A stretch of 64,000 nt of DNA from Streptomyces parvus (GTDB taxonomy: Bacteria; Actinomycetota; Actinomycetes; Streptomycetales; Streptomycetaceae). Numbering within the stretch: position 1 is the stretch's first letter; each line of letters begins with the position of its first letter. The position numbers and the translations under genes are program-made. Below the pieces are notes generated by a model. The model had not been told where the DNA came from. It made no database searches and worked only from the letters and a program-made list of their open reading frames with translations. Below are positions 1 through 8,643 of this stretch, one piece after another. The stretch covers positions 665,304 to 729,303 of the forward strand of contig NZ_BMRY01000001.1 in assembly GCF_014648875.1 (NCBI RefSeq), read 5' to 3'.

Positions 1-240
1 TGTGACCCGCACACCGGAAAGGTGCTCCAGGTCATCGGCCGCGGGGAAGGCTCGGTCGTGCCGTTCGACACCGAACGCGGCCGCCGCAAACTCACCCGCT
101 ACCTGGGACCCGACGAAAGCCTGTGGGACGACCGGTTCGCCATCGGGGGCACGGTCGAGGACATCTGGTGGATACGGCTGACCCCGGACACGCTCTGGGT
201 CTCCGACCAGTCCTTCCGCCCCTCGATCGACCACCCGTGA
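1..240 (+). CDS. C-terminal part of a pyridoxamine 5'-phosphate oxidase-family protein (5' end outside window)
   Basis: The reading frame is open from base 1 and stops at a TGA ending at 240, so only the last 79 residues are present. They contain a stretch spaced like the C-terminal half of the split-barrel PPOX/F420-binding family (TGKVLQVIGRG, then RRKLTRYLGPDES, then a late IRLTPDTLWV strand). Family members bind FMN or F420 and reduce or oxidise small substrates. It reads in the same direction as the MFS, methyltransferase, P450 and ATP-grasp genes that follow, so it may be a tailoring enzyme of the same cluster. The assignment rests on the fragment alone. Confidence 0.6.
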   Translation, partial: CDPHTGKVLQVIGRGEGSVVPFDTERGRRKLTRYLGPDESLWDDRFAIGGTVEDIWWIRLTPDTLWVSDQSFRPSIDHP

Positions 241-283
241 CTGCCGCCCGCAGCGGAGCCGCTACACGCAAGGGACATGCAAG

Positions 284-1567
284 ATGTCGCAGCCTGCCAC
301 GCCGGAGTGGTCCTACGTCCAGGCGCTGAAGAACCCCCGGCTGGCTCTCTTCCTGGGCGGTGTGGCCTTCTCCGGTATCGGCGACGGCATGCTCATCGCC
401 GCCATCCCCCTGCTGGCCATCAAGATCCACGGCGACCTGCCGGTGGCCATCGCCGTGTCACTCGCGGCAGCCGCGCCCTTCGTCTCCTCCACCCTCGTCG
501 CCCTCCCCTTCAGCCTCGGCACCCGGCGCTTTCCGGTGCGGGCCGGCCTGGTCTCCGACTGCCTGCTGCGGGGGGCCGCGCTCGTCGCCGCCGGGCTGGC
601 TGCCGTCAGCGAGTCCCTGACCGTCTTCGCGCTCATCGCCGCCTTGTTCGTCGGGTCCTGCCTGCGCTCCGTGGGGACGCCCGCGACGAGGCTCGCCGCG
701 CTCGGTATGGCCCCGAGTCACGGCCGGTTCGCCGTCAACGGACTGCTGGCCACGGTCAGACAGTTCACCCTGTACGTGGTGGGACCCGCCATCGGCGGCC
801 TGATCGCGGGCTTCGCCAGCCCGGAGTGGGCTCTGGTGGTCGACGGCGCCACATTCCTGCCGCTGCTGCTCGCCACCCTTCTGGTGGTTCCTCGTTCCCG
901 CTCTACGCGCAAGGAGGCGAAGGAGAACGAGTCCGGGCTGAAGGTGATGCGCAGGCTCCCCGTCGCCTGGCGCCTGCTCGTCGTCGTCTTCTTCTTCAAC
1001 CTGCTGTACATGCCGGTGGAAATCGCGTTGCCCCTGCTGGTCAACGGCCCGCTGAGCGGCGACGGCAAGGCCCTCGGGGCGGTCTGGACCCTCTTCGGGA
1101 TCGGCGCCCTGCTGGGCGCCCTGGCGACGAACTTTCTGCGGTCCGTACCCCAGGTTCCCCTGATGATGGGCATCATCGCCGCGTGGGGGGCCACCACGGT
1201 GGGGCTGGCGCTCAGTCAGAACGTCACGTCGGCGGCCGTCGCCTTCTTCATCGGGGGCGTGGTCTACGCGCCGTTCACGCCGGTGGCGTACTCCTACCTG
1301 CACACCTTCCTCTCGGAAAGGGACGAGCAGCCCGTCCTGACCCTCTGGTCCACGGTCTCCACGCTGGCCGCGCCCATCGGCCTGCTGGCCTCGGGCCCGC
1401 TGGTCCACGCGCTCGGCGGCCGTGGGGCCGTCTTCCTGTCGGCGTTCCTCATCCTGGGCCTCGCGCTCGGTATGACGTGGATACGGCCGATGGCACCACC
1501 TCCGGACCCGCCCGAGGCCGCACCGGCCGCACAACTCGGCAAGCACCAGCAGAACAGGGAGACGTGA
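284..1567 (+). CDS. MFS transporter, probable drug or metabolite exporter
   Basis: This 427-residue protein is built of about twelve hydrophobic segments with a cytoplasmic basic linker near the middle (residues about 205-220, RSRSTRKEAKENES), the usual layout of a major facilitator. The first helix has GGVAFSGIGDGM, as in the enterobactin/macrolide-exporter-like branch. The ATG is preceded by AAGGGA about nine bases upstream. The stop codon shares its last base with the start of the methyltransferase, which implies translational coupling. Membership of a biosynthetic cluster suggests export of, or self-resistance to, the cluster product. The substrate cannot be read from sequence. Confidence 0.85.
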   Translation: MSQPATPEWSYVQALKNPRLALFLGGVAFSGIGDGMLIAAIPLLAIKIHGDLPVAIAVSLAAAAPFVSSTLVALPFSLGTRRFPVRAGLVSDCLLRGAALVAAGLAAVSESLTVFALIAALFVGSCLRSVGTPATRLAALGMAPSHGRFAVNGLLATVRQFTLYVVGPAIGGLIAGFASPEWALVVDGATFLPLLLATLLVVPRSRSTRKEAKENESGLKVMRRLPVAWRLLVVVFFFNLLYMPVEIALPLLVNGPLSGDGKALGAVWTLFGIGALLGALATNFLRSVPQVPLMMGIIAAWGATTVGLALSQNVTSAAVAFFIGGVVYAPFTPVAYSYLHTFLSERDEQPVLTLWSTVSTLAAPIGLLASGPLVHALGGRGAVFLSAFLILGLALGMTWIRPMAPPPDPPEAAPAAQLGKHQQNRET

Positions 1568-2295
1568 TGGGTTACGACATCGCCGCGTACGGGGACAAGC
1601 GGCCTGACTACGACGCGATGCTGTGGGAGCTCCGGCAGGACGAAGCCGAGGCGAGCGCCTTCCTCGCCGGCCTCGCGACGGACGGCAAGGCCCTGGAGCT
1701 CGGGATCGGCACCGGCCGCGTGGCTCTGCCGCTGGCGCGTCACGGGGTCTCGGTGACCGGCATCGAAGGCTCCTCCTCGATGGTGGACCAGCTGAAGCGG
1801 AAGATCACCGACGAGAGCATCGACGTGGTCGTCGGGGACTTCGCCGACGTGGGCGTCGACCAGACCTTCGACCTCGTCTACTGCATCAGCGAGACCTTCT
1901 TCCTCCTCCCGACCCAGGAGAGCCAGATCGCCTGTGTACGCAATGTGGCGGAACGGCTGACGAGCGGGGGCCGGTTCGTGGTCCAGGCCACTGTTCCGCA
2001 GCACGGGCTCTTCTGCAAGAAGGAGAGCACCCACACCCGTCACGTGGACGAGGCAAGCGCGGTCGTCACCGCTCGCCGGCACAACCGCGCGGAACAGCGG
2101 GTCGACGTGCAGAACATCGTGTTCGACGGCGGGGGCAACCGGTTCCACCCGCTGCGCTACCGCTACGTCTGGCCCTCCGAACTGGACCTGATGGCGAGGC
2201 TGGCCGGGCTGGGTCCGGCCTCCCGCACGGGCGACTGGAGCGGTTCCGGCTACGACGCCTCGGGGGGATACGTCGCGGTGTACCAGAAGCCGTGA
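1567..2295 (+). CDS. Class I SAM-dependent methyltransferase
   Basis: The protein has 242 residues. The glycine-rich SAM motif ELGIGTGR lies near residues 45-52, an acidic residue follows strand beta-2 (GIEGSSSM), and there is a motif GDFADV near residue 90, together a Rossmann methyltransferase fold. The start ATG overlaps the stop of the MFS gene by one base. The N-terminal YDIAAYGDKRPDYDAMLWEL resembles small-molecule methyltransferases that act on metabolites rather than RNA. Within this gene set it is most simply a tailoring enzyme. The methyl acceptor is unknown. Confidence 0.85.
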   Translation: MGYDIAAYGDKRPDYDAMLWELRQDEAEASAFLAGLATDGKALELGIGTGRVALPLARHGVSVTGIEGSSSMVDQLKRKITDESIDVVVGDFADVGVDQTFDLVYCISETFFLLPTQESQIACVRNVAERLTSGGRFVVQATVPQHGLFCKKESTHTRHVDEASAVVTARRHNRAEQRVDVQNIVFDGGGNRFHPLRYRYVWPSELDLMARLAGLGPASRTGDWSGSGYDASGGYVAVYQKP

Positions 2296-2348
2296 TCCGG
2301 AGGGACTGCCCGCGACCCGAAACCACCGGTGACGAAACAGAGGACGAC

Positions 2349-3560
2349 ATGGAATCCGTTCTGCCCAGGCTTCCCTTCCAGCGGCGCGGCATATTCGACG
2401 TTCCACATGAACTCCGCGCGATGCAGAGCGGTGGGGACCTGGTCAGGGTGCTCACCGCGGCGGGGGACGAGGCGTGGCTCGTCACGCGCTACGAGGACGT
2501 ACGGAGCCTGCTCGCGGACGCCCGTCTCGGCCGCTCCCATCCGGCGCCGCGTGACGCGGCACGCCTCGGCAACTCGGCGCTGAGCACGGCGGGTCCGGTC
2601 GGGAGCTACGCGTCGGAGCAGGAGGACCACGCCCGCTACCGGCGCAGGCTCACTCCGGCGTTCTCGGCGAAGCGCATGCGGCTGCTGCGGGACAGCACCG
2701 AGGAGGTCATCCGGGAGACGCTGGACACGATGTCCGGGCTCACGCCTCCCGTCGATCTCCACCAGGCCTTCTCGATGCCCGTCTCGCTGCACGTCATCTG
2801 CCGGCTCCTGGGGGTTCCCTACGAGGACCACGACCTCTTCCGGTCCTGGTTCGAAGGCCTGGCCGGCATGGCGGACCTCCAGAAGTCCTCGGAAGCGCGG
2901 CAGGCCATGGGCGCGTACATGGCGGCGCTGGCGGAACGCAAGCGCGACCGCCCCGGCGAGGACCTCATCAGCGATCTGGTCGGTTCGGGGGACATGACCC
3001 TCGCCTCCCCCGCGCCGGGGAGCGAAGCTGTCCTGGACGACCTCTCCTACGTGGCCGCCTCCCTCCTCTTCGCCGGATACCGGACCACCGCCATCAAGAT
3101 CGATTACGGTGCGGTGCTCCTGCTCGCCGACGAGGGCCAGCGGGCAGCCCTGCGGGCCGATCCCGCGCTCGCCGAGACCGCCGTGGAGGAGGTCCTGCGG
3201 TTGTCGTCGCCGGACCACCCGCTCCTGCGGTACGCCCGCGAGGACCTGGTCATCTCCGGCACGACCGTGCGGGCCGGCGAGGCCGTGCTGCTGTCCACGC
3301 TCGTCGCCAACCGCGACCCGTCGGTGTTCCCGGAACCGGACGCGTTCGACATCTCCCGGGATCCCAATCCGCACCTGTCCTTCGGACACGGGCCCCGGCT
3401 CTGCATCGGCACCACGCTCGCCCGCGTCGAGATCGCCGCGGCGCTGAGCATGCTGTTCGAACGCTTCCCCGCGCTCCGTCTCTCCGTTCCGCACCAGGAA
3501 CTCACCCGGCGGACGGACATGATGATGGGAGGACTCGCACGGGTTCCCGTCGAGTGGTGA
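2349..3560 (+). CDS. Cytochrome P450 with non-canonical I-helix
   Basis: This 403-residue bacterial class P450 begins at an ATG with AGAGGA a few bases upstream. The K-helix ExxR pair is present (E281, R284). The haem loop is FGHGPRLCIG with the proximal ligand Cys352, having Arg where most bacterial enzymes have His. The I-helix reads A242-G-Y-R-T-T247, so the conserved acidic residue of the acid-alcohol pair (usually AGxE/DTT) is replaced by Arg245. That residue normally helps deliver protons for O-O cleavage, so an altered mechanism or substrate-assisted catalysis is possible. It is a probable oxidative tailoring enzyme of the cluster at the left edge and would need ferredoxin partners encoded elsewhere. 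Confidence 0.9.
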   Translation: MESVLPRLPFQRRGIFDVPHELRAMQSGGDLVRVLTAAGDEAWLVTRYEDVRSLLADARLGRSHPAPRDAARLGNSALSTAGPVGSYASEQEDHARYRRRLTPAFSAKRMRLLRDSTEEVIRETLDTMSGLTPPVDLHQAFSMPVSLHVICRLLGVPYEDHDLFRSWFEGLAGMADLQKSSEARQAMGAYMAALAERKRDRPGEDLISDLVGSGDMTLASPAPGSEAVLDDLSYVAASLLFAGYRTTAIKIDYGAVLLLADEGQRAALRADPALAETAVEEVLRLSSPDHPLLRYAREDLVISGTTVRAGEAVLLSTLVANRDPSVFPEPDAFDISRDPNPHLSFGHGPRLCIGTTLARVEIAAALSMLFERFPALRLSVPHQELTRRTDMMMGGLARVPVEW

Positions 3561-3608
3561 GCGGCGTACGGGCAGGGAGATCCGGCGAGTGGAAGTGGGG
3601 AGTGGAAC

Positions 3609-4835
3609 ATGCCGACAGCGGTTCTCGTCATGGGCTGTGGTCTGCGGTCAGGACATGGACGTGACCAGATACGGCTCCTGCACGAGCAGGCGCGGCGCAG
3701 AGGGCTGGACCTGATCGGGGCGGAGAAACCCGCGAACCTGTCGTTCGCCGACGCGTCGAGGTTCTCCGCACTCGTTCCGTGCGAGGTGGAGGACTCGGCC
3801 GCGGCGGCGGCCACGATGAAATCGGTGGACGCGGATTTCGCCGGGGTGCTGGCCTTCCGCGACCTGTGCGTGGAACCTCTCGCGGAGGTGGCCCGGACGC
3901 TGGGGATAGCGGCGATCAGCCCGGCGGCGGCCAGGACCACCCGGAACAAGGACCTCAGCCGGGACCGTCTGCGGGAGGCCGGTCTGCCGCAGCCCGCCGC
4001 AGCCCTCGTCCGGGACGTGGCGGAAGCCCGGGAGTTCCTCGACGCCACACCTCCGGGTCCTTGGATCATCAAGCCCCGCGACGGCATGGGAAGCGCCCAG
4101 GTCGCTCTGGTCCGCTCGGCGGCCGATCTGGAGCAGGCGTTCGACGGCCGCCCGCAGGGATCCCCCGCCCTCATCGAGGAGTTCGTTCCCGGCCCGGAGT
4201 TCTCCGCCGACGGTGTCGTGGTGGGCGGTGTTCCCGTCATCACCGCACTGGCCCAGAAGTCCACGGGTCCTTCGTTCGTGGAGACCGGACATCGCATTCC
4301 CGCCGATCTCTCCGACGCGCAGACCGCCCTGGTGGACGCCCAGATGAAGGTGGCGCTGCCCGCCGTGGGCCTCACCCGGGGCCCCTTCCACGTCGAGTTC
4401 TGGACGAACGGCACCGGGGTCGTGCTCGGCGAGATCCACGCCAGGCCGGGCGGCGCGTTCATCCCGACGATGGCCGAGTACGCGCGCCCCGGGCTGGAGA
4501 TGTACGGGCTGTACCTCGACGACGTGCTGGGGCGGCCGGCGCAGGCCCTTCCGCCCACCACCCGCAGCGCGGGCATGCGCCACCTGATCGTCCGGCCTCC
4601 CGGGCGGCTCGCCTCGGTCTCCGGCTGGGACGAGGCGGTGTCTGTCGACCAGTGCGTCGCTTCGGGCCTGCTGGTGGGTCCCGGCGACCGGATCGGGCCC
4701 GTCACCTGGTCCGCCGACCGGCACGGCTTCGTCGTGGTCGAAGGGGCTTCGGGAGCCGAGGTGGACGCGAGCCTCGACCGGATCGAGAGCAGCATCGGCT
4801 TCGAGGTGACCGAGGAGGAGCCTCCCGGGCGGTGA
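3609..4835 (+). CDS. ATP-grasp ligase (amino acid/carboxylate-amine ligase type)
   Basis: The 408 residues comprise an N-terminal Rossmann-like region (AVLVMGCGLRSG), a central ATP-grasp fold from about residue 115 with the lysine loop KPRDGMGSAQV, and a metal-binding C-terminal strand EIHARPGG (usually EINxRxGG). The family activates a carboxylate as acyl-phosphate and joins it to an amine or thiol. Relatives make dipeptides (BacD type) or aminoacyl carriers (BtrJ type). It is the last gene of the co-directional set and is followed by a clear change to unrelated genes. A GGGGAG sequence precedes the ATG. It may be the bond-forming enzyme of the pathway. The substrates are not predictable here. 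Confidence 0.85.
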   Translation: MPTAVLVMGCGLRSGHGRDQIRLLHEQARRRGLDLIGAEKPANLSFADASRFSALVPCEVEDSAAAAATMKSVDADFAGVLAFRDLCVEPLAEVARTLGIAAISPAAARTTRNKDLSRDRLREAGLPQPAAALVRDVAEAREFLDATPPGPWIIKPRDGMGSAQVALVRSAADLEQAFDGRPQGSPALIEEFVPGPEFSADGVVVGGVPVITALAQKSTGPSFVETGHRIPADLSDAQTALVDAQMKVALPAVGLTRGPFHVEFWTNGTGVVLGEIHARPGGAFIPTMAEYARPGLEMYGLYLDDVLGRPAQALPPTTRSAGMRHLIVRPPGRLASVSGWDEAVSVDQCVASGLLVGPGDRIGPVTWSADRHGFVVVEGASGAEVDASLDRIESSIGFEVTEEEPPGR

Positions 4836-4989
4836 GTTCTCCGCCCGTGCCTTGACCCTCCCTTGCCCTGCGCCCCTCGCGCCGGAGCGCGCCACGCAGG
4901 ACACTTGACCCCGACGTCGACATCCGGCGCCTGATATCCGACGCTCCGGAACCCGGGATCCGGAACGCAGCTCTCGGAGGGGGACACAT

Positions 4990-7900
4990 ATGCGGGACAG
5001 CCATCGGGCGGAAGCCGAGAGGCTGTTGGTGCGGGCCGTGGAGGAAGAGGCGCGGCGCAGCGGCGGGCGGACCGACGCGGGTGCGCTGATGTCGCGGGCA
5101 CGGGCCGCGCTCGACACCATCGCCGCCAGCGCGGACGAGGAGTACGCCGCCTACACGCGGGCGCTGGACTCGGCGGCGGGCGACCGCCCGCCGGCGGAGC
5201 GCTTCAGCAGAGCGACACTCGGAACGCCCCTGCTGGTGACGGGAGTTGCCGCGGCCGCCGCGTTCGGCGCCGATCTGGCGCTCGGCGCGAACACCGGCCT
5301 GGCGTTCGGCGCGGGCGCGGCCGTCGCGGTGGCCGGCACGGCGACGACCATGGCGAAGGTCACCGCCTCGCACTGGCCCGCCGCCCACCGCCGGGCCGCG
5401 GCCGCCGGACAGCCGGGCGGGGCCGAGCAGTTGCGGCTCCAGTGGCTGACCGCCCTGGAGGTGCGGGGCATCCGCCCGTACCTGGACCAGCAGCGGATGC
5501 TCAACCCCGCCAAGCGCACGCCGAAGAAGCAGACCACCCCGGTGGTCCAGCAGTTGCGCGGCGGCGACCGCAGCGCGGCGGCCCGCACCCGGGTGGTGCT
5601 GGAGCAGTCGTTCGGCCATCTCCCGCAGGCGGACGGGCCGTTCAGCGGGCGGCGAACCGAGCTGGCGCAGATCGCCCGGTGGGTGCACGCGGCCCGCGCC
5701 TCCACGCAGACCCGGCCGACCGTCGTCGTGCTGCACGGCGCCCCGGGCTCGGGGCGGACCGCGCTCGCGGTGCGGGCGGCCCACACCCTCAAGGACCAGT
5801 TCCGGGGCGCCTGCGTGGTCGATCTCCGCGGCCAGGTCGCCGGGGAGAACCCGCTGCCGACCCGGGACGCCCTGCTGCACCTCCTGAACCGTCTGGGCGC
5901 CCCTCGCGAGCAACTGCTGTTCCGCGAGGGCGCGTCGGCGGAGCAGCAGGTGCGACGGCTCTCCGAGCTGTACCACCAGCACCTCACGGGGACGCCGGTC
6001 ACCATCGTGCTCGACGACGCGACGGACGCCGGTCAGGTGCGCGCCCTCGTGCCGGAGCGCTCCGACAGCCTGGTGATCGTGACCGCCCGGGAGCCGCTGG
6101 AGCTGCCGGAGGACCTGGCGGCCTGGGTGCGCCAGCTGCCGGTCGGCGCACTGGACGCGGCGGGCGCGGAGGAGCTGCTGCGGGAGGTCGCCGAGGAGGA
6201 GGAGACCGGACCGTACGACTACCCGTCGACGGACGCGATCGTGGAGCTGTGCGGTGGGCTGCCGCTGGCGCTGCGGGTGGCCGGTTCCGCGCTCGGGGCC
6301 CGTAGCCGCCACACGCTCGCGGAGGACCTGGGCGCGTACGGTCCTGTGGACCCGGTCGAGCGGGCCCTGTGGCTGCGCTACACCGACCAGGGCGACCAGG
6401 CCCGCCGGCTGCTGCGGCGGCTCGCGCTGGCGGGCCGGGCGAGCCTCGGCGCGGCAGCGGCGGCAGCGCTGCTCTCCGCCGACGAGCAGGAGGCGGACCG
6501 GCTGCTCACCGTGCTGGCGCGGGCCGGGCTGCTCACCCGCGTACGGGGATCGCGCTACCGGCTGCACGACCTGGTGCGGGCCTTCGCGCTGGCCCGGCTG
6601 CTGGACGAGGAGGAGCAGGCCGAGCGGACGGCGGCCCAGGAGCGGCTGCTGACGAACTACGCGGAGCTGGCCGACGCGGTGATCCGGATGGTCGACGGGA
6701 AGATGTCGACCCGCGCCGGACAGTTCGGCTCGCACGGCTTCGGTTCGCTGGACTCGGCGCTGCGCTGGCTGGACGACGAGTCGAGCTTCATCACCTCCGC
6801 GCTGCGGCACGCGGAGGGCGTCGACCAGGCCACGGTGCTGCATCTGCTGGGCGCGCTGTGCGACTACTGCCTGCTGCGCGGCGACCTGTACCGCCTGGGT
6901 GAGATCAGCGAGCTCACGCAGGCGGTGGACCAGGGGCTGCTGGAGCGCTCGGTGCAGTGGCGTACGGGCATCGCGGCCCGGCAGCTCGGCGAGCTGGACA
7001 AGGCCCGCACCACCCTGTCCTCCGTCGTCGGTCTCTACCACGAGGCGCAGAACGACGCGGGCGAGGCGCTGGCGCTGTGCTCGCTCGGCATCACCCTGCA
7101 CCACCAGGGCAATCTGACCGAGGCGGCGGCCCGGCTGGAGGAGGCGCTGGCGCTCCAGTCGTCCGGGGCGCAGGCCGAGGACCGTGCGTGGACGCTGCAC
7201 GCGCTCGCGGCCGTGGAGCGCGACCGGGGCGATCTGCCGAGGGCGCTGGCGCTGCTGGCCGACGCGCTGCGGCTGCACCGGGAGGGCGAGTCCCTGCACG
7301 GCGAGGCGTGGACGCAGTTCCAGCTGGGCCAGGTCCGGCTGCGCACGGGCGAGGTGGCGGCCGCCGAGGAGGCCCTGAGCACCGCCCTTGAGCTGTACGG
7401 GCGCACGCGTGACGGGCGCGGTGAGGCGTGGGCGATCACCCAGCTGGCCCGGGCCCGGCTGCTGGACGGGGACCCGGCCGCCGCACTGGAGCAGCTGCGG
7501 GACGCCCTGGCCCGGCACCGGGACAACGAGGACGCGCGCGGTGAGGCGTGGACCCTGTACTACCTGGGCCAGGCACTGGAGGAGGACGGCGACACCGATC
7601 AGGCGGTGCGCGAGCTGGAGCGGGCCCGCACGATGTTCTCCCGGATGCGGGACGTGTACGGGCTGGCCTGCGCCCGGCACCACTCGGGCCGGGTGACCCG
7701 GGACCAGCGGGCCGCGCAGACGGGCAACCTCCGCAATTCGGGGTTCGCCCGGCAGCTGCTGATGGACGCCCGGGCCGACTTCCGGCGGATCAAGGTGCCG
7801 TACGGGGAGGCGTGGGCGTGCCTGGAGCTGGCGTTGATCGACGCGGGCAACGGGCGGGCCCCGCAGGCGCTGGAGCTGTGCGGCGAGGCGGCGGAGCTGT

Positions 7901-8208
7901 TCGACTCGTACGGGGACGCGCGGGGCGGCGACTGGGCCCGGTTCCTGCGCTGCACGCTTCTGCCGTACGCCTCACCCGGGGGCAGCGAGGTGGGCACGGT
8001 GGTCGCCCAGCAGGAGCTGGCCGAGCTGGTCGCGGCCCGGCATCCGGCGCGGGACGCCAAGCTGGAGCAGTCGGCGGCGGCGTTCGCGGTGGCGCTGGAA
8101 CGGGGCGTCGACCTGGAGGACGGCTGGCAGGCGTGGCGGCTGGGGCTGACCCCGACCCGTGGCGCCGGCCAGATCATGGGCGTGGCGGTGGAGCCGGCGA
8201 GTCCGTGA
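4990..8208 (+). CDS. STAND-type NTPase with N-terminal membrane hairpin and C-terminal TPR array
   Basis: This 1072-residue protein starts at an ATG after a strong GGAGGGGG. Residues about 75-120 form two Ala/Gly-rich hydrophobic segments. An NB-ARC-like NTPase follows, with P-loop GAPGSGRTAL near residues 250-259 (Arg where Lys is usual) and Walker B VTIVLDDATD near 337-346. After a helical winged region (RLHDLVRAFALA), roughly residues 620-1000 are repeated about 40-residue helical hairpins with recurring RGEAWTxYxLG/LAxAR units, that is, TPRs. STAND proteins act as nucleotide-dependent switches that oligomerise on ligand sensing. In Streptomyces such proteins are commonly annotated only as TPR proteins. 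A regulatory or defence role is possible but unproven. Confidence 0.8.
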   Translation: MRDSHRAEAERLLVRAVEEEARRSGGRTDAGALMSRARAALDTIAASADEEYAAYTRALDSAAGDRPPAERFSRATLGTPLLVTGVAAAAAFGADLALGANTGLAFGAGAAVAVAGTATTMAKVTASHWPAAHRRAAAAGQPGGAEQLRLQWLTALEVRGIRPYLDQQRMLNPAKRTPKKQTTPVVQQLRGGDRSAAARTRVVLEQSFGHLPQADGPFSGRRTELAQIARWVHAARASTQTRPTVVVLHGAPGSGRTALAVRAAHTLKDQFRGACVVDLRGQVAGENPLPTRDALLHLLNRLGAPREQLLFREGASAEQQVRRLSELYHQHLTGTPVTIVLDDATDAGQVRALVPERSDSLVIVTAREPLELPEDLAAWVRQLPVGALDAAGAEELLREVAEEEETGPYDYPSTDAIVELCGGLPLALRVAGSALGARSRHTLAEDLGAYGPVDPVERALWLRYTDQGDQARRLLRRLALAGRASLGAAAAAALLSADEQEADRLLTVLARAGLLTRVRGSRYRLHDLVRAFALARLLDEEEQAERTAAQERLLTNYAELADAVIRMVDGKMSTRAGQFGSHGFGSLDSALRWLDDESSFITSALRHAEGVDQATVLHLLGALCDYCLLRGDLYRLGEISELTQAVDQGLLERSVQWRTGIAARQLGELDKARTTLSSVVGLYHEAQNDAGEALALCSLGITLHHQGNLTEAAARLEEALALQSSGAQAEDRAWTLHALAAVERDRGDLPRALALLADALRLHREGESLHGEAWTQFQLGQVRLRTGEVAAAEEALSTALELYGRTRDGRGEAWAITQLARARLLDGDPAAALEQLRDALARHRDNEDARGEAWTLYYLGQALEEDGDTDQAVRELERARTMFSRMRDVYGLACARHHSGRVTRDQRAAQTGNLRNSGFARQLLMDARADFRRIKVPYGEAWACLELALIDAGNGRAPQALELCGEAAELFDSYGDARGGDWARFLRCTLLPYASPGGSEVGTVVAQQELAELVAARHPARDAKLEQSAAAFAVALERGVDLEDGWQAWRLGLTPTRGAGQIMGVAVEPASP

Positions 8209-8289
8209 CCGGGTGAGCGGCGAGGGGGCCGCGCGCCCACGACCGTACGGGCGGGGAGCCTGACCGTACGGGGCGGAGAAACGGGAGCG

Positions 8290-8317
8290 AGGCGTCCGGC
8301 CACCCGGCCGGACGCCT
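8290..8317. terminator. Perfect 12-bp hairpin, bidirectional terminator
   Basis: AGGCGTCCGGCC is followed by a 4-base loop and its exact complement. It lies between the converging stop codons of the STAND gene and the small membrane protein gene, so it can serve both strands. Confidence 0.75.
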
Positions 8318-8320
8318 TCC

Positions 8321-8380
8321 CGTCTCCGTACGCGCGAGGTTGTCTCCGTACGCACGAGGTCGTCTCCGTACGCGCGGGGT
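8321..8380. repeat. Three tandem copies of a 20-bp unit
   Basis: Three consecutive 20-base blocks begin at 8321, 8341 and 8361 with consensus YGTCTCCGTACGCRCGRGGT. They differ from one another at only a few positions. The array sits just after the terminator hairpin and directly before the stop of the minus-strand gene, so it may be a replication-slippage product or a protein-binding array. Confidence 0.9.
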
Positions 8381-8388
8381 TCGGCGCG

Positions 8389-8643
8389 CTACTTGGCGGG
8401 CGAGGCCGCCTTGCCCGAGCCCCCCGCGGGCTCGGCCGCCACCGCGTCAGGGTCGGGGGCCTCCTCGAAGTTCACCCGGCCCATGTGGCGGTTCATCGAC
8501 TTCATCAGGGCCCACACGCCGACGGCGAGCGCGGCGAAGACGAGGAAGCCGAGGACGCCGGGGGTGACCTTGTTCTTGTCGAGCTCTTCGGCGGCGAGCG
8601 GGACGAGGTGCGTCAGTGCCTGGGTCGCGTACATATCAGGCAT
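8389..8643 (-). CDS. Small single-pass membrane protein translationally coupled to mca
   Basis: This 84-residue protein has one hydrophobic helix (about residues 30-47, LGFLVFAALAVGVWALM) and a Pro/Ala/Gly-rich, acidic then basic tail. Its ATG lies eight bases before the end of the mca stop, so the two are almost certainly co-translated. I do not recognise a named family. The coupling to mca suggests a linked but unknown role. Confidence 0.7.
   Translation of the reverse strand: MPDMYATQALTHLVPLAAEELDKNKVTPGVLGFLVFAALAVGVWALMKSMNRHMGRVNFEEAPDPDAVAAEPAGGSGKAASPAK

Noticed and set aside
4702..7683. 993-codon open frame on the minus strand, antisense to the STAND gene
   Set aside because: Long antisense frames are expected in high-GC DNA; its product is low-complexity (Arg/Gln/Leu/Val) and the plus-strand protein has clear domains.
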